From Planctomycetota bacterium (GTDB lineage: Bacteria > Planctomycetota > SZUA-567), in assembly GCA_031254915.1 (NCBI GenBank), contig JAIRTL010000110.1, positions 1 through 56,690 of the forward strand: a stretch of DNA of 56,690 bases. The letters run 5' to 3'. The notes beneath the pieces were generated by a model that was not told the origin of the DNA, made no database searches, and saw only the letters and a list, made by a program, of their open reading frames with translations. The position numbers were made by a program, and so were the translations under genes. The first letter of the stretch is position 1. Each line of letters opens with the position of its first letter. Shown here piece after piece: positions 42,106 through 50,331 of this stretch.

Positions 42106-43638
42106 ATGGACGACCAACCCATCTTCCAATGCAAGGGCGTCTCGAAGGCGTTTTTCGGCATCAAGGCGCTCGACAACGTCGATATCGACCTGCGGTGCGG
42201 GCGCGCCCTCGGCCTGATCGGCGAAAACGGAGCCGGCAAGTCGACGCTCATGAACGTGATCGGCGGCTTTTTCCCTCCGGACGCGGGAGTCATGCTTCTG
42301 GACGGAAAGCCGTACCAGCCGGAAAGCGCGCTCGACGCCACCAGGGCGGGGATCGGCTTCATCCACCAGGAGTTGAACCTGTTCCCGAACCTCACCATCG
42401 CCGAGAACATCTTTATCGACGACTTTCCGAGGCGCGGGCCGCTGATCAACCGCAAAAGCATGGCCGAGCGCACGACCAGGGTCCTGCGGACGCTGGGCAT
42501 GGACTTTTCGCCCTGGCTCAAAGTGGAGCGCCTTATGCCGGGCGAAAGGCAGATGGTGGAAATCGCCCGCGTCCTCGCCTCCGACGCGCGGATCATCATT
42601 TTCGACGAACCCACCACCTCGCTGACCGCGAAGGAAACGGAAAAGCTGTTCGTCCTCATGGAACAACTCAAGACCAAGGGCGGAACGATCGTCTATATTT
42701 CGCACATCCTCGGCGACGTGGAAAAGCTGTGCGACGACCTGGTGGTTCTCCGCGACGGCAGGATAACCGCTTCCGGCCTGTGCGGCGACTTCTCCGTTGA
42801 GCGCATGGTCTCGAACATGATCGGGCGCGACATCGGCAGCATCTATCCGCCGAAAAAGAACATTCCGGGAGACGGCGTCGCGCTTGCGGTCCGCAACCTC
42901 AGCCAGTCCGGAATCGTCAACGACATCTCCCTCGAGCTGCGCGAGGGAGAGGTCCTCGGCGTCTTCGGACTGATGGGGTCGGGGAGAACCGAACTCATGC
43001 GCATGATTTTCGGCGTCGACGACTACGAATCGGGAGAGGTCGTGGTCGGCGGAGCGGCGGTGAAACGGTCCAATCCCCGCGACGCCATCGACAAGGGCAT
43101 GGCGTTCATCACGGAGAACCGCCGCGACGAGGGGCTGCTGCAAAGCTTTCCGATCGTCGACAACATCGACCTCGTGTATCTGCGCGACTTCGTCCACCCG
43201 GTCACCCGCCTGGTCAACAAGAAGAAAGTGGCCGGCGAAAGCGCCCGCATCGCCGGAGAACTCAGGATCAAGTGCGCGTCCGTCGACCGGCAGGCGGTGA
43301 AAAGCCTTTCCGGCGGCAATCAGCAAAAGGTGGTTCTCGGCAAGTGGCTGGTCAAGAAACCGCGCGCGCTCATCATGGACGAGCCGACGAGAGGCATAGA
43401 CGTGGGCGCGAAATACGAGGTGTACAACATAATCAACGATCTCGCGGCCGGCGGTTCCGGGGTGATGGTGGTGTCGTCGGAGCTCGGCGAGCTGATGGGC
43501 ATCGCCGACCGCATCATCGCCATGAGCAGGGGCGAGATCATCCAGGCGTTCGAACGCGGCGAGTTCGACGAGGAGGCCATCATGCGGGCGGCCTTCCGAG
43601 TCCACGGCGACAGCATGCGCATGGGGAGCGCCAAATGA
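42106..43638 (+). CDS. Ribose-type ABC transporter ATPase of the third importer
   Basis: A 510-residue double-ABC ATPase. Domain 1 has Walker A GENGAGKST, Q-loop GFIHQELNLFPNLT, signature MPGERQMVEIARVL and IIFDEPTTSLT. Domain 2 has GLMGSGRTELMR, LSGGNQQKVVLG and MDEPTRGIDVGAKYEVY. Both nucleotide sites look family-typical. Its stop overlaps the next permease start (ATGA at 43635-43638). The gene order permease - ATPase - permease is unusual, since the two permease genes flank the ATPase gene. Confidence 0.92.
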   Translation: MDDQPIFQCKGVSKAFFGIKALDNVDIDLRCGRALGLIGENGAGKSTLMNVIGGFFPPDAGVMLLDGKPYQPESALDATRAGIGFIHQELNLFPNLTIAENIFIDDFPRRGPLINRKSMAERTTRVLRTLGMDFSPWLKVERLMPGERQMVEIARVLASDARIIIFDEPTTSLTAKETEKLFVLMEQLKTKGGTIVYISHILGDVEKLCDDLVVLRDGRITASGLCGDFSVERMVSNMIGRDIGSIYPPKKNIPGDGVALAVRNLSQSGIVNDISLELREGEVLGVFGLMGSGRTELMRMIFGVDDYESGEVVVGGAAVKRSNPRDAIDKGMAFITENRRDEGLLQSFPIVDNIDLVYLRDFVHPVTRLVNKKKVAGESARIAGELRIKCASVDRQAVKSLSGGNQQKVVLGKWLVKKPRALIMDEPTRGIDVGAKYEVYNIINDLAAGGSGVMVVSSELGELMGIADRIIAMSRGEIIQAFERGEFDEEAIMRAAFRVHGDSMRMGSAK

Positions 43639-44645
43639 ACAAGTTGAAGCTCGTTCTGCTCAATAACGCGACGTTCATCATTTTCATCGTCATCTTCATC
43701 GTCTTCGGCGTCCTCTCGCCGCGCTTCCTGGCCTATAAGAGCCTCGAGATCATCGTCGTCAACGCCACCTTCATCGGCGTGATCGCCGTCGGCATGACCT
43801 TCGTCCTCCTTACCGGAGGCATCGACCTGTCCGTCGGCTCGACAATGTACTTTTCCGCCGCGGTTCTCGGCTACCTGATCAACGACCTCGGCGTCTCCAT
43901 CTGGCTCGGCATGCTTGTCTGTCTCCTCGTCGGGTTGCTCATCGGCACTTTCAACGCCATCATGGTCACCCGCATCGGCATGGTGCCGTTCATCGCCACC
44001 CTCATCACCATGGTTCTGGCGCGCGGCGCCGGGATGTTCATCACCCGGTCGGTCCCGGTCGACTATCCGGAATCCCTCACCACACTCGACGCGATCAACG
44101 TCTTCGGCGTCATCCCCATGCCGATCCTCCTGTTCGCGCTCGTCGTGTGCGTCGCGTCCGTGTTCCTCCGGAGCACCCAGCCGGGAAGGCAGCTCTACGC
44201 CATCGGCAACGACCCGGAGGGCGGACGCCGCGCCGGCCTCAACACCCGCCGCCTCACCGCCATGACCTACATGATCTGCGGCATCTGCGCCGCCCTCGGC
44301 GGCATAGTCTCCATCGCTCAGCTCGGCAGGGTCAACGCCAATTTCGGCGTCGGCAACGAATTTGATGCCATCGCGGCAGCGGTTCTCGGCGGCACCAGCC
44401 TTTTCGGCGGCATCGGCACCGTGTTCCCCGGAACCTTCCTCGGCGCCGTCATGATCCAGATGATCCAGTCCGGCTTGGTGTTCACCCGCATCGACCTTTA
44501 TCTCCAGCCGATCATCATGGCGGCGATCATCTTCCTCGCCGTGCTCGTGGACAGCATCCGCAGCTCCTTCATCAAGAAGCTGCAGCGTCGGAACATCACC
44601 AAGCAAACCGACGGAGCGGCAAGGAGCGGGAGCGCCAATGGCTGA
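43635..44645 (+). CDS. Permease 2 of the third importer
   Basis: A 336-residue RbsC-like permease. It has LTGGIDLSVGSTMYFSA, TRIGMVPFIATLITMVLARGAG and the coupling segment LYAIGNDPEGGRRAGL. It ends in a basic, polar tail (KKLQRRNITKQTDGAARSG). The ATG at 43635 overlaps the ATPase stop. Its own stop lies inside a small downstream frame that starts at 44638. It would pair with permease 1 as a heterodimer. The longer frame upstream is ATPase shadow. Confidence 0.9.
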   Translation: MNKLKLVLLNNATFIIFIVIFIVFGVLSPRFLAYKSLEIIVVNATFIGVIAVGMTFVLLTGGIDLSVGSTMYFSAAVLGYLINDLGVSIWLGMLVCLLVGLLIGTFNAIMVTRIGMVPFIATLITMVLARGAGMFITRSVPVDYPESLTTLDAINVFGVIPMPILLFALVVCVASVFLRSTQPGRQLYAIGNDPEGGRRAGLNTRRLTAMTYMICGICAALGGIVSIAQLGRVNANFGVGNEFDAIAAAVLGGTSLFGGIGTVFPGTFLGAVMIQMIQSGLVFTRIDLYLQPIIMAAIIFLAVLVDSIRSSFIKKLQRRNITKQTDGAARSGSANG

Positions 44646-44763
44646 CGATCTCCGCCGCGTCCGCGCGTGCTATTCGGAAAACGGTATCGCCATCCGGGAA
44701 CTCCCGGCCGGGGAAAACCACGTCGCCATCGGTCTGAACGGATGCGGCGATACGGTCGAGTAG
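44638..44763 (+). CDS. Small coupled open frame, 41 residues
   Basis: It starts at an ATG overlapping the permease 2 stop by 8 bp, with GGGAGCGCCA as SD, and codes for MADDLRRVRACYSENGIAI followed by RELPAGENHVAIGLNGCGDTVE. No family recognised. It could be a leader for the SIS gene, a small subunit, or the 5' stub of a lost enzyme. A short inverted repeat (CCGTCTGGG / CCCGGACGG) follows in the gap before the SIS gene. Confidence 0.4.
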   Translation: MADDLRRVRACYSENGIAIRELPAGENHVAIGLNGCGDTVE

Positions 44764-44845
44764 TCTTTCACCGTCTGGGCGTACAGAAGCGGAATGGAAG
44801 AAATCCCCGGACGGCGGATCTGTTTTGGGAAACGGAGCCGAATAA

Positions 44846-45454
44846 ATGAACCGAAACGAAATATGGGACAAGGCGCTGCATGTCTGGAAAACGGGAGCGA
44901 ACGAGTTGGAACGACTCGGAACCTATATCGACAAGGGCGTTTTCATAAGCGTCGTCGAGGCGATAGCCGACTGCCGGGGAAGAGTGGCGACGGCCGGCGT
45001 CGGCACGTCCGCCGCGGCGGCGAGAAAGATCGCGCATTCGTTGTGCTGCATCGAACGCCCCGCCTTTTTCCTGTCGCCCGGCGACGCTGTCCACGGCGGC
45101 CTCGGGGCGGTGCGGACGGGCGACGTCGCCATCCTTATTTCCAAAGGCGGCGGCACCCGCGAGATCGTCAACATCATTCCCGCGCTGCGGACGAAAAAGG
45201 CGCTCATCATCGGGGTGACCGAAAACCCCAAGTCGCCCCTGGCCGAAAATTCCGAACTCGCCGTCCAGGTGGAAATCAAGTCCGAGGCCGACGAATTCAA
45301 CATGCTCGCCACCACGAGCACCATGGCCGTCGTCGCTTATTTCGACGCGGTCGCGATCGCGCTCATGGCCCGCACCGGCTACACGCGCGAGCAGTTCGCG
45401 GTTATTCATCCGGGCGGCGCGGTCGGCGGCCGACTCTTGGCAAAGAAAGGCTGA
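44846..45454 (+). CDS. SIS-domain sugar-phosphate isomerase
   Basis: A 202-residue single SIS domain similar to the isomerase half of KdsD/GutQ (arabinose 5-phosphate isomerase) without CBS domains. Motifs are GVGTSAAAARKIAHSL, SPGDAVHGGLGAV, ISKGGGTREIV and the KdsD-like FAVIHPGGAVGGRLL at the C-terminus. It would interconvert keto- and aldo-sugar phosphates. The ATG at 44846 is preceded by ACGGAGCCGAATAA, a modest SD. It lies between importer and dehydrogenase, pointing to a catabolic step on a phosphorylated intermediate rather than to LPS synthesis. Confidence 0.82.
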   Translation: MNRNEIWDKALHVWKTGANELERLGTYIDKGVFISVVEAIADCRGRVATAGVGTSAAAARKIAHSLCCIERPAFFLSPGDAVHGGLGAVRTGDVAILISKGGGTREIVNIIPALRTKKALIIGVTENPKSPLAENSELAVQVEIKSEADEFNMLATTSTMAVVAYFDAVAIALMARTGYTREQFAVIHPGGAVGGRLLAKKG

Positions 45455-45459
45455 CCGGC

Positions 45460-46500
45460 ATGAAAGCGGCTGTATTCATCGAACCCGGACGCATCGACGT
45501 GAAGGACATTCCCCTGACGCCGTGCGGTCCGGACGACATCATCGTCAAGGTCCACGCCTGCGGCATCTGCGGTTCGGACGTGCGGAATTTCCGCGCCGGC
45601 CTGCGCAAGAACGTAAAAGGCATCGTCAGCCAGGTGATGGGGCACGAGTTCACCGGCATCGTCTCCGAGGTCGGCGCCAACGCGACCCGCTACCGGATCG
45701 GCGACCGCATCGCCGCCGCGCCGGACGTCAGTTGCGGGCAATGCTGGTATTGCCGTCGGGGGTTGGTGAACCTCTGCGACGACCACCGCATGCTCGGCGT
45801 CGACTGGCCGGGAGGCTTCGCCGAATACGTCCACCTTCCGGGCGAGGTGCTCGAGCGCGGCATGATTCACCACGTTCCCGAAGGTCTTGGCCTCGACGAT
45901 GCGGCGATGTCCGAACCCGCGTCCTCGGTGATCGCCGCCCAGGCAAACGCCGGCGTCGGTCTCGGGGATACGGTGCTTGTCCTCGGCGACGGACCGATCG
46001 GCTGCCTTCATCTCGAGGTCGCCAGGGCGAGGGGTGCGTCGCGCGTGTTCATGTCCGGCGCGATGCGCCTGAAGGGGGCCGAGGCCTTCGCGCCCGATCT
46101 CCTCATGGACGCAACCCGCGACGACGTCGTCGGCATGGCGAGAGAGGCGACAGGCGGGCTGGGCGCGGATTTCGCCGTCTGCGCCAATCCGGTCGCCGCC
46201 ACCCAGGAGCAGGCGGTGCGGGCGGTGCGGAAGCGCGGAACCGTCATCATCTTCGGCGGCCTCCCCAGGAACAAGCCGATGACCACGCTCGATTCGAACC
46301 GCATTCACTACGGCGAAATCAGGGTGATGGGAGCATTCTCCTATCCTGCCCCCATTCATCGGAAAGCGCTGACGGCGATACGCGACGGATTCATCACCCC
46401 CGGGAAGTACATCACCATGACTCTTCCCCTCGACGAAACGGTTCGCGGCTTCGAGGCTGTCTTGGCCGGAGAGGCGCTTAAAGTCTTGATTAAACCATAG
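45460..46500 (+). CDS. Zinc-dependent alcohol/polyol dehydrogenase
   Basis: A 346-residue MDR dehydrogenase. Catalytic zinc residues are in CGICGSD (34-40) and GHEFTG (61-66, His62-Glu63). The structural zinc loop Cys92, Cys95, Cys98, Cys106 is intact (CGQCWYCRRGLVNLC). The nucleotide-binding motif is VLVLGDGPIGCLHLE. The sorbitol/threonine dehydrogenase subfamily oxidises polyols or sugar acids with NAD. The ATG at 45460 lies 9 bases after GAAAGG and 5 bp after the SIS stop. It probably carries out the oxidation step of the pathway. Confidence 0.88.
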   Translation: MKAAVFIEPGRIDVKDIPLTPCGPDDIIVKVHACGICGSDVRNFRAGLRKNVKGIVSQVMGHEFTGIVSEVGANATRYRIGDRIAAAPDVSCGQCWYCRRGLVNLCDDHRMLGVDWPGGFAEYVHLPGEVLERGMIHHVPEGLGLDDAAMSEPASSVIAAQANAGVGLGDTVLVLGDGPIGCLHLEVARARGASRVFMSGAMRLKGAEAFAPDLLMDATRDDVVGMAREATGGLGADFAVCANPVAATQEQAVRAVRKRGTVIIFGGLPRNKPMTTLDSNRIHYGEIRVMGAFSYPAPIHRKALTAIRDGFITPGKYITMTLPLDETVRGFEAVLAGEALKVLIKP

Positions 46501-46611
46501 AGCGCTTTCGGAACTGTCCGTCCCGCCCGTCGCCGATGGACGCGGCCCCGGGATCGGGACGCGCCAAAGGAAAATGCCGGCCATTCGCGAATACGCTTGA
46601 GGAGATGCGCC

Positions 46612-47901
46612 ATGTATGGCATGTATGATAAGCTGAGGCAGCGCGAGAAAGGGGGAAATCCCATACTGATCGCCATCGTCGGTGTCGGCCAGATGGGCGC
46701 CGAGATCGTCGCCACCGTGGGCGAAATGGACGGCATGCGCGTCGCCGCGACGGTCGACCTCACCATGGAGCGGGCGACGGCGGCGTACCGACAGGGTCGA
46801 CGGCCGGTGGAAGTGGTGGAGACAAACGACATCGAGGCGGCGACGAAGGCCGTCGACGCCGGCAAGGCGGTGGCGTGCACCGATTTTCGCGTCGCAACCC
46901 GGCTGCCGCGGGTGGATGTGATTGTCGACGCCACAGGATCAGCCGAAATGGGCGCGGTTTGTTCACTGGACGCGATCCACAACAAGAAGCATGTGGTCAT
47001 GATGAGCGTCGAATGCGACGTCACGATCGGCCCGATCCTCAGGCGTCTCGCCGACGACGCCGGCGTCGTCTACAGCATGGCCGCCGGCGATGAACCCGCC
47101 GCCATCATGGAAGTCTGGCGATTCGCCAGGTCGATGGGGTTCGAAGCGGTGTGCGCCGGCAAGGGCAAGAACAATCCGCTCAACATCCGCGCCACGCCGG
47201 ATGACGTCATGGAAAAGGCGAACGCCAGGCGCATGAGCGCAAAGATGCTTTGCGAATTCGTCGACGGCTCCAAGACCGCGATCGAAATGGCCGCCGTCTC
47301 GAACGCCACCGGGCTGGTCCCGGACATGAGGGGGATGCACGCCGCGAAGGCGACCGTACCCGAGCTCAACAAGGTGTTCGTTCCGAAAAATGACGGCGGA
47401 ATTCTGGAAACAAGCGGCGTGGTCGATTTCGCGATCGGGGTGCATCCGGGTATTTTCGTCATCGTCAAGACGGACAACCCCTGCATGGTGAACGGCCTCT
47501 CCCAGCGCGACATGGGCACTGGCCCGTATTACACCCTGTACCGGCCCTATCACCTCTGTTCGATCGAGGTTCCCCTCACCTGCGCCAGTTGCGTGTTGTA
47601 CGGCGAATCGTCCGGGCATCCCGGCCCGAAGCTCGTATCCGAGTGCATCGCCGTCGCCAAGCGCGATCTCAAGGCGGGGGAAATCCTCGACGGAATAGGC
47701 GAATATTCCTACCGAGGGTCGATCGATCGCGCGGAAACGGCGGCAGCGGAAAACCTGTTGCCGCTCGGCCTCGCGAAGGGGTATCGTTTACGCAGGGACG
47801 TCGGGAAGGACGAAGCCCTCGCCTACGACATGGTGGAGATCGATTCGGATTCGCCGCTTCGCCAGTTGCGGCGGCTCCAGGACGCGCTCCGGGAGGGTTG
47901 A
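46612..47901 (+). CDS. SAF-domain oxidoreductase (COG4091, homoserine dehydrogenase-like)
   Basis: A 429-residue protein. The N-terminal Rossmann domain has IAIVGVGQMGAEIVATV (20-36), and VDVIVDATGSAEMGAV follows. The centre has the family stretch MSVECDVTIGPIL and GKGKNNPLNI. The C-terminal part is a SAF-like domain (CIAVAKRDLKAGEILDGIG). The family is annotated as homoserine dehydrogenase-like, but its real substrates in sugar operons are uncertain; a branched or short-chain polyol-phosphate is one idea. The ATG at 46612 follows GAGGAG at seven bases; a TTG at 46597 would place the SD inside the gene. Confidence 0.78.
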   Translation: MYGMYDKLRQREKGGNPILIAIVGVGQMGAEIVATVGEMDGMRVAATVDLTMERATAAYRQGRRPVEVVETNDIEAATKAVDAGKAVACTDFRVATRLPRVDVIVDATGSAEMGAVCSLDAIHNKKHVVMMSVECDVTIGPILRRLADDAGVVYSMAAGDEPAAIMEVWRFARSMGFEAVCAGKGKNNPLNIRATPDDVMEKANARRMSAKMLCEFVDGSKTAIEMAAVSNATGLVPDMRGMHAAKATVPELNKVFVPKNDGGILETSGVVDFAIGVHPGIFVIVKTDNPCMVNGLSQRDMGTGPYYTLYRPYHLCSIEVPLTCASCVLYGESSGHPGPKLVSECIAVAKRDLKAGEILDGIGEYSYRGSIDRAETAAAENLLPLGLAKGYRLRRDVGKDEALAYDMVEIDSDSPLRQLRRLQDALREG

Positions 47902-47902
47902 C

Positions 47903-49426
47903 GTGCATCTCATCGGGCTGGACGTCGGCACCACCGGCTGCAAGGCGCTGGTGATCGACCCGGAAAAGGGACGGGCGGTCGGACGCGGATTCCGCGAATA
48001 CGGCATCGACGCGGACGGAAGCGGCAAGGCCGAGCAGGACGCCGGGGAAGTCTGGGCGCTGTCGAAAACGGTGATGCGCGAGGCGATCGCCGAGGCGGGC
48101 GTTCGCGAAATCGCCGCCGTGGCCGCTTCGGTGCAGGGAGACGCGATCATAGCGGTCGACGGCGCCGGCGTCGCGCTTGCTCCGGCCATACTCGGCATGG
48201 ACTACCGCTGCCGGTCAGAAATCCCCGCCGTCGCCGACCGCTTTGACGGATACGCCCTGTTCGAGCGCACCGGCATGCGGCCGCATCCGATCAATTTCTT
48301 TCTGAAAATGCTCTGGCTCCGCCGCGCCATGCCGGAGGTTTTCACGCGCGCCGCGCGCCTTGTCACTTATTCCGACTACGTCATGGGGCGTATGGGGTGT
48401 CCGGGCGTGATGGATGACTGCATGGCGAGCCGCACCATGTGCTATAATCTCGCCCGCTCCGACTGGGACGGGGAAATTCTCGCAGCCTTCGACTTTCCCC
48501 CCGCCCTGCTCTCCTCGGTCATATCCTCCGGCGCCGCCGCCGGCGCCATGTCCGTGGAACTTGCCGCCGGGCTTGGTCTCGCCAACCGGCCCCTTGTGGT
48601 CGCCGGCGGCCACGACCAGCCCGTCGCCGCCATCGGCGCGGGAGCTGTCGCGAGCGACATCGCGGTCGTCTCGACAGGAACGGCGGAAGTGCTTTCGCGC
48701 GTTCTGGACGCTCCACAGATTTCCCCCGGCATGTATAATAGCTATTATCCGTGTTACCGCTCCGCCATGGGCGAAGGGTATTTCACTTTTTCGCTCAACC
48801 ATGCCGGCGGACTGGCGCTACGCTGGTTCCGGGACAATTGGGGCGGCGAGGAAGCGCGCCAGGCCGCCGCAACCGGCAGGGATGCGTACGCCGTCATTGA
48901 CGACGGCATGCCGCCCGGCCCGACGGACATTTTCGTCATGCCGCATTTCAACGGCTCGGGCACGCCCGATTGCGACTTGTCCTCGCGCGCCGCCTTCGTC
49001 GGCCTGACGCTGTCGACGGACCGGCCGACGGTCGCGCTCGCGCTTCTTGAAGGCTTGACCTTCGAGCTGCGCCGCAACCTCGACCGCATGCGCGAGCTCG
49101 GCATGGCCACCAGCAGGCTGAGGAACGTCGGCGGCGGATCGAGATCCGCGCGCTGGCTTCAGCTCAAGGCGGACATCCTCGGCGTGCCGGTCGATTCGAT
49201 GCGGGACGCCGACGCCGCCTGCATCGGCGCGGCGACGCTCGCGGGGATGGGAGCGGGGATTTTCGCATCGGCGGCGGAGGGCGCGGACAGGCTGTGCAGG
49301 ACCGAGCGCACCTGCGAACCGGATGTCGAAATGGCGAAGCGGTATGCCGAGCGCTACGCGGCGTACAAAACGCTGCACGGGACCCTGGCGCCGTTCCACG
49401 CGGCGCGGGCGGTTGGAAAAGCGTAG
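47903..49426 (+). CDS. FGGY-family carbohydrate kinase 1
   Basis: A 507-residue kinase of the xylulokinase/glycerokinase fold. The first ATPase motif is GLDVGTTGCKALVID (5-19), and GGHDQPVAAIGAG and the adenosine motif RNVGGGSRSARWLQLKADILG follow. The sugar-side catalytic Asp would be in GGHDQ. It phosphorylates a sugar or polyol with ATP. The start is GTG at 47903, one base after the previous stop, with GGGAGGG as SD. It is one of two FGGY kinases in the operon, separated by the RpiR regulator; they are clearly different proteins, so two substrates or two steps are likely. Confidence 0.87.
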   Translation: MHLIGLDVGTTGCKALVIDPEKGRAVGRGFREYGIDADGSGKAEQDAGEVWALSKTVMREAIAEAGVREIAAVAASVQGDAIIAVDGAGVALAPAILGMDYRCRSEIPAVADRFDGYALFERTGMRPHPINFFLKMLWLRRAMPEVFTRAARLVTYSDYVMGRMGCPGVMDDCMASRTMCYNLARSDWDGEILAAFDFPPALLSSVISSGAAAGAMSVELAAGLGLANRPLVVAGGHDQPVAAIGAGAVASDIAVVSTGTAEVLSRVLDAPQISPGMYNSYYPCYRSAMGEGYFTFSLNHAGGLALRWFRDNWGGEEARQAAATGRDAYAVIDDGMPPGPTDIFVMPHFNGSGTPDCDLSSRAAFVGLTLSTDRPTVALALLEGLTFELRRNLDRMRELGMATSRLRNVGGGSRSARWLQLKADILGVPVDSMRDADAACIGAATLAGMGAGIFASAAEGADRLCRTERTCEPDVEMAKRYAERYAAYKTLHGTLAPFHAARAVGKA

Positions 49427-49452
49427 CGACGGCGGCGCGAAGGGAGGCGACA

Positions 49453-50328
49453 ATGATAATGAGCGAGGAAGCGTTCACTAGGATGCCCCATTCCTGCGCG
49501 CTCAAGATCCAGGCGATGTATCCGAATCTCAAGTCGGCGGAGCGCCGCGCCGTCGACTTCCTCATGGCCAACCCCGAACGCGTTTCCACGCTGAACATCG
49601 TCGATTTCGCGTCGATGGCGGAATGCAGCGAGGCGACCGCCGTCCGCATGGCCAAACGCCTCGGCTACGAGGGATTCATCGAGCTTCGCCGCGCCTTCGA
49701 CCTGCACCGCAACGCCGAACCCGAGGGGGTGTATCCGGAAATCGACTCCAGGGACCCGATTCCGGTGATGCTGGAAAAGGTGTTCAATTCCAGCATGTCG
49801 TCGCTCTCGGACACACTTCGCATCCTCGACGTCGATCAGTTCACCAGGGCGGTCGACGCCCTTGTCGAGTCCCGGCAGATCCTGTTCTGCGGCATCGGCG
49901 ACGGCGGCGTGGTGGCGCGCGAAAGCTACCTCCGCTGGCTCAAGGTCGGACATGCCGCGTATGAAACGTCGGACGCGGACGAACAGCTCTTCTTCGCGAC
50001 CAGGCTTGAACGGGGCGACGTCATGCTCGCCTTTTCGCATTCCGGGCGCAGCCGCACCGTCAACAACGCCGCCAAGTTGGCTCGCAAGCGCGGCGCGACC
50101 GTCATCGCGGTGACCAACTACCCCGTTTCCCCCCTGGTGAAAACATCCGACATCATTCTTCAGACAGCGGTTTTCGCCACCTTCGCCAATTTCGAAGTCA
50201 TCGCCAAGCGCCTTGCGCAATTGTGCATCGTTGAATGCCTGTTTATCGGCTTTTTGCAGAAGATGGGAAAGCCGTACATCAAGCGCATGCTCGCCTGCGA
50301 GGAGAGCGTCAAGCCGAACAAGGTGTAA
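49453..50328 (+). CDS. RpiR-family transcriptional regulator
   Basis: A 291-residue regulator with an N-terminal RpiR helix-turn-helix (about 20-90, FASMAECSEATAVRMAKRLG) and a C-terminal SIS sensor domain (about 130-260, with CGIGDGGVVARES and FSHSGRSRTVNNAAKLA). Such proteins respond to sugar phosphates. The ATG at 49453 follows GGGAGG at six bases. It lies inside the operon between two kinase genes, 26 bp after the first and 3 bp before the second, so it is probably made together with the pathway and controls it by feedback. Confidence 0.9.
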   Translation: MIMSEEAFTRMPHSCALKIQAMYPNLKSAERRAVDFLMANPERVSTLNIVDFASMAECSEATAVRMAKRLGYEGFIELRRAFDLHRNAEPEGVYPEIDSRDPIPVMLEKVFNSSMSSLSDTLRILDVDQFTRAVDALVESRQILFCGIGDGGVVARESYLRWLKVGHAAYETSDADEQLFFATRLERGDVMLAFSHSGRSRTVNNAAKLARKRGATVIAVTNYPVSPLVKTSDIILQTAVFATFANFEVIAKRLAQLCIVECLFIGFLQKMGKPYIKRMLACEESVKPNKV

Positions 50329-50331
50329 GTC

